Positions 60,157 through 64,000 of a DNA stretch of 64,000 nt are shown piece by piece. This DNA comes from Chlorella sorokiniana (taxonomy: Eukaryota > Chlorophyta > Trebouxiophyceae > Chlorellales > Chlorellaceae). Within the stretch, counting starts at the first letter, position 1. Each line of letters begins with the position of its first letter. The stretch spans positions 3,267,001 to 3,331,000 of the forward strand of contig CP084619.1 in assembly GCA_025917655.1 (NCBI GenBank), read 5' to 3'. Both the position numbers and the translations under genes were made by a program. The notes under the pieces were generated by a model. The model saw only the letters and a program-made list of their open reading frames with translations, had not been told where the DNA came from and ran no database searches.

Positions 60157-62529
60157 GCACCCCCACCCGCTCAGGTCATGGTGGCCAACATCCGGTGCGG
60201 CGAGCTGATGGCGGAGCAGCTGGAGGCGTTCCGCGCCGACCGCGCCTGGCTGTCGCTGGCGGAGGAGGCTGGGCAGGACCTGGTGCCCTCCTTTGGGCAG
60301 CGCGCCGCCGACCTCATGGACTCGTGCCTGCAGGGTGCGCTCCTGGGTTGGTTGTTTGAGATTTAGTTTTTCAGAGGGGGACCGGTTTTGAGCGGATGGC
60401 GGCCGCAGCACTGGCAGGGGTCTCTGGCAGGAGGCGTTGGAGGGCTGTGCAGCCGGGGCCGACGCGGCCTGTGGCCCCCTGTCTCCCCCTTGCCCCGCAG
60501 GCTACGACGAGGAGGCGCGCTACTTTGACGCGGCTGTGAGCGAGGCCAAGCGCGCGGAGCTGGTGGGGGAGCTGGAGGGACTGGTGCGCCCCGCCCACGA
60601 CGCGCAGCTGGGCCTGCTGCGCGAGCTGGCCCTCACCGTGTTCAGGCAGCAGATGCAGCTGGAGGGGCCGCCCGGGAGACCTTTGTGCAGCGCGCGCACA
60701 AGTGAGGGCGGGCGTGTTGGGGGGGGCCAGGGCTGCCGCCAGCTGCCAGTGCTGCAGGCCGGGGCTGGCACCCGCATGCGCTGCCTGCCTCCTGCCTGGG
60801 CCGCTGGCCTGTCCACAAGCGGAGGACAGGCGCACTTGCCCCTTGCCCGAAAGCTACCACTGCTGACCCCCCACCCCCACCCCCTCTCCCCCTCTCCAGG
60901 TACACCGCCGAGGCGCTGGAGCAGTTTGACAGCCAGGTGGGCGAGGTGGCGGTGCCCGACGCTGACTGGGAGGCGGGGCCGGCGCGCGCGGCGCTGGAGC
61001 GGGACATCGCCGCCCACGTGCACGCCGCCCGCCTGGAGCGCGTGGGCGACGCGCTGGCGGCGGCGCAGAAGGCGGCGCGCCGCGACGTCACCGCCTCGGC
61101 GCTGCCGCTGCTGGAGTCGCCGCCACCGGACCTGTGGCCCCGCCTGAACAGGGTGGGTGGCTGTGTGTGTGTGTGTGGGGGGGCGTGTGCAGGCATGCGG
61201 CAGCCGTCCTGCTCCTGGTTGGAGGGGACACACGCGGTGGAGGAGCAGCTTGGCTGGGCATGTGCCGCTGCCGCCCACCACAATTCCTGGATGTGCTTCA
61301 TGCCGCCTTTGTTGTCTGCTGCCCTTCTTGGCGAGCAGGTGGTGAGCAAGGCCGCGGCCAAGGCGGGCGCCAGCCTGGACGCTGCGGTGGGGGGTACGGG
61401 CTGGAGGAGGAGGAGGTGGGGGGCCTGCACGAGCAGCTGGCGGCGGCGGCGCGGGAGCAGCTGCTGGCGCACGCGCGCGAGGCTGCCAACACCGCGCTCA
61501 GCAGGCTCAAGGACCGCTTCAGCGAGGTGTTCCAGCGGGACGAGCACGGCATGCCCCGCACCTGGCAGCCGGCGGTGGACGTGGCGGCCGTCACCGCGGC
61601 AGGGCGCCGCGCCGCCGCGCAGCTCCTCGCACAGCTGTGCTTTGTGCGGGACGGGGAGCCCAGCGGGGCGCCGCCGAGGCGGAGGCCGCGCTGCTGCGCC
61701 TAGCCGACGACGCGGCGGCCCCCAGCGGCGGCGGCGGCGGCGGGCGGCGCGAGGCGGGCGCCTCCTCCTTTGACCTGCTGTCGGCGGCGGAGTGGCCGGG
61801 GGTGGGCGGGGAGGTGCTGCTGAGCCCCGCCCAGGCGCGCTCCATCTGGCGCCAGTTCATGTCCGACTCGACCTTCTCGGTGCAGCAGGTGTGTGTATGT
61901 GTGTGTGGGGGGGGGGCTGCTGGCCTGGCGGCGGCTGCCCACACAGAGAGGCTGGCGGCCCGCACGAGCCTGGCGGCCGCCCACTCAGCCCGGTCCCCTT
62001 GCCAGGGGACCCCTTGCCATGCCCGGGCCCTCCACCTCAACCTCCACCCCTGCCCCTCCCCTGTCGCGCAGGCGCTGGCCACGCAGGAGGCCAACCGCGC
62101 GGCGCAGAACCGGCTGCCGCCGCTGTGGGCGCTGCTGGCCATGGCAGTGCTGGGCTTCAACGAGCTCATGGCGGTGCTGTACAACCCCGCCTGGCTGCTC
62201 CTCCTCCTCCTCCTCTTCCTCTTCGCCCGCACCGTCTACCTGGAGATGGATGTGGAGGCGGAGATGGCGCGGGGGCTGCTGCCGGGCGCCATTGCCCTCT
62301 CCTCCAAGTTTGTGCCCGCCATCAAGAAGGTCTCCCGCCACACCCTGGAGTCGGCCAAGGCCTTCCTGCAGGACGCGCCAGAGGCGAGCGGCGGCAGCGG
62401 CAGCGGCGGCGGCGGCGGATGCCCGACCCCGCGCCGCTGGCCGCAGGGCTGCGTAACCGCCGACGCGAGGTGGAGATGACGGAGGGCGCTGCCGGAACGG
62501 GTGCCCCCAGCAGCCGCAAAGACGATTGA
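58511..62529 (+). CDS. RHD3: RHD3/SEY1 atlastin-like ER membrane-fusion GTPase
   Basis: Dynamin-superfamily GTPase that fuses ER tubules. The ATG at 58511 opens [21 protein letters not shown]1 is [18 protein letters not shown]2 can be read as [11 protein letters not shown] in another frame at 58903-58935, G3 is [13 protein letters not shown] and G4 lies in [17 protein letters not shown]. Further family marks are [45 protein letters not shown] and [21 protein letters not shown] long helical bundle follows. Near the end is the paired membrane hairpin ([40 protein letters not shown]), then an amphipathic tail to TGA at 62527. About eleven exons. Three one-base losses fall within about 110 bases of the switch region (near 58897, in 58933-58936 and after 58998). 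Confidence 0.93.
60109..60155 (+). repeat. (CA)23 microsatellite in an RHD3 intron
   Basis: Perfect CA run of about 47 bases shortly before the acceptor of the exon starting [12 protein letters not shown]. Confidence 0.97.
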
Positions 62530-62662
62530 GGCGCTGGGAGCGCGTTGCCTTGCCGTTGGCAGCATGCCCATCTGCTTGCTGACCGACCCTTGCTGACTGC
62601 CTTGCCTTGCAAAGGTTGCCGCCCAGTCTGTGCCTTGTGAAACCTAGGAGGTGGATGTTGCT

Positions 62663-62667
62663 TTACA
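62663..62667 (-). terminator. Likely poly(A) signal TGTAA of the kinesin gene
   Basis: TGTAA on the minus strand about 110 bases past the kinesin stop codon. Confidence 0.55.
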
Positions 62668-62776
62668 GGCAGGCAGTGAGTACACATGGCTGCGAGTGAT
62701 GAGCGCAGCAGCAAAGCCGGGCAGCCCTGCAATGCCCAGGCTGCTGCGCGGCAGCTCAGCAATGACGCTGCACCCG

Positions 62777-64000
62777 CTAGCCCAGGCGCGGCCGTGGGAT
62801 GCCGCGTGGCGCCGCTGCCCCAAGCGGCACGCCGGGCTTGCGCTTCAGGCCGCCTGGTGCCAGGCTCATGCGCCGCGCCTCGACGTCGCCGGGGGCCAGG
62901 GAGGGCGCCCCGTCTGCGAGGCAGGCGGGGGCGGGAGGGGCGATGCGGGGGTTGCAACACTCCCCCTTCACTCCCTTTCGGTGCACCATTCGGACAGGTG
63001 CTGGCTGCAGGCAGGCCCGCGCGGCTGTGCGCAAGCCCCCGGCTCACCAGCGCCGCCGCGCCGCCCCAGTCCATGGAGGAGGAGACATGGCGCTGTGCGC
63101 CGCCCTTGGCCGCCGTCTCGCACTGGTTCACCTTGGCGGCAAAGCGCAGCGAGCACAGGCTCTCCTGCAGGCGGGGGCAAGGCGGTCAGACGCAGAAAAG
63201 CAGCGTGGACACAGCACGCGGCCCCCTGCCCAGCATCTGCACACGCCCCTCCACAGCATCTGCGCATGCTGCTGCCCAGCACGGGCGCATGCTGCTGCGG
63301 GGTGGGGCGGCGCTCGCGCGCCGCCCCTCCCCCGCTGCATCGCCGCACCTGCACCGACTCGGGCTCTGGGTTGACGTTGACGAACATGAGGGTCTTGCCT
63401 GAGCCGCCCAGGCAGGGCTGCAGCAGGTGGGTGAGGCGGGAGTTGCGGTACGGCACGTGCGCGCTGCGGCTGGCCAGCGCCTGGAACACGTCGCCCAGCG
63501 AGGACAGGCTCTTGTTGATGTTGCACGCCTCCTTGGCGCGCTGCCCCTCCGCCTGGCTGCGCGCCAGCCGCTCGCTGCAGGGACATGCGGCGGGAGGGCA
63601 GGGTGCTCAATGCGCAGCGGGACAGGCGGGCGAGGGTGGCGGCCAGGCGGCGTTGCCGAGGTGTCTGGAGGAGGGGGTGCCCGCCCGGCTCCCCGCCCCA
63701 CCTGCCCGCCAGGTCCACCAGGTTGAGGGAGCCCTGCAGCACGGTGCCGCTGGCCTCGTGCCGCCCCGTGATGTACAGCATGAACACTGCACAGCAGCAC
63801 GGGCGCGTGTGGGGTCATGGGTGCCGGATGGAGGTGGGGGCGGCTGGGAAGCGATGGGCTCACCCCCCAAGCTGGGCAGCAGAGCTCAGCGCATCGGCAG
63901 CCATGGCACCAGGTCAGGCAGGCTGGGCCTCCCCACAGGCGGACCCATCCACGCTCACCCGAGTGGCTGCGCGACGACACGGCGTTCATGGCCGTGGCCT
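62777..64000 (-). CDS. Kinesin-14 type C-terminal motor (partial, 3' end of gene)
   Basis: The end of a kinesin motor domain; the rest of the gene lies beyond the right edge. Visible exons encode the switch I motif [11 protein letters not shown] (at the edge), [20 protein letters not shown] with LNLVDLAG, and the switch II completion [20 protein letters not shown]. They continue with [56 protein letters not shown] and [20 protein letters not shown]. The last exon (about 62912-62777) adds a basic tail [20 protein letters not shown] ending in RPRLG. The motor lying at the very C-terminus, with the phrase [20 protein letters not shown], points to the minus-end-directed kinesin-14 group. Confidence 0.9.

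Overview
This is a slice of nuclear DNA from a GC-rich unicellular green alga, most likely a trebouxiophyte of the Chlorella/Micractinium kind. The evidence is a very high GC content, densely packed genes cut by many short GT-AG introns (about 80-250 bases), long pyrimidine-rich 3' ends with TGTAA as the likely poly(A) signal, and plant-type genes such as divinyl chlorophyllide reductase, a DUF1995 plastid protein and nuclear-encoded Ycf45. I count 20 protein genes, all of host type. I see no rRNA, tRNA, CRISPR array, transposon or virus-like element.

Layout. 0-12 kb: an AAAP amino acid transporter (-), DVR of chlorophyll synthesis (-) facing a DUF1995 plastid protein (+), and a GTPBP1-type translational GTPase (-). 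12-26 kb: the DEAD-box rRNA-processing helicase RRP3/DDX47 (+), an APC amino acid permease (+), a guanylate-binding-protein GTPase with a signal peptide (-) and an unrecognised protein (-). 26-41 kb: methionine aminopeptidase 2 (+), glycerophosphocholine acyltransferase (-), a divergent RAD51 (+), a CobW GTPase ending in a WW domain (+), a Lys/Ser-rich nuclear-type protein (-) and the GPI transamidase subunit PIG-T (-). 41-64 kb: Ycf45 (+), a large Ala/Gln-rich coiled-coil protein (-), the ubiquitin-eL40 fusion (+), NOP58 (-), the ER-fusion GTPase RHD3/SEY1 (+) and the motor end of a kinesin-14 (-), which runs off the right edge.

There are no operons; genes are arranged head-to-head or tail-to-tail. 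Head-to-head pairs with short shared promoters include DVR/DUF1995 (both plastid), GPCAT/RAD51, unknown/METAP2 and NOP58/RHD3. Several genes serve ribosome making and translation (RRP3, NOP58, ubiquitin-eL40, GTPBP1, METAP2). Another group acts at the ER and endomembranes (GBP, RHD3, PIG-T, GPCAT).

A warning for any user: many conserved exons slip by one base inside runs of G or C. Even the ubiquitin-eL40 gene is affected, so this looks like consensus error and not biology. Automatic gene models will be broken at these points. Exon borders given here are read by eye and are approximate.
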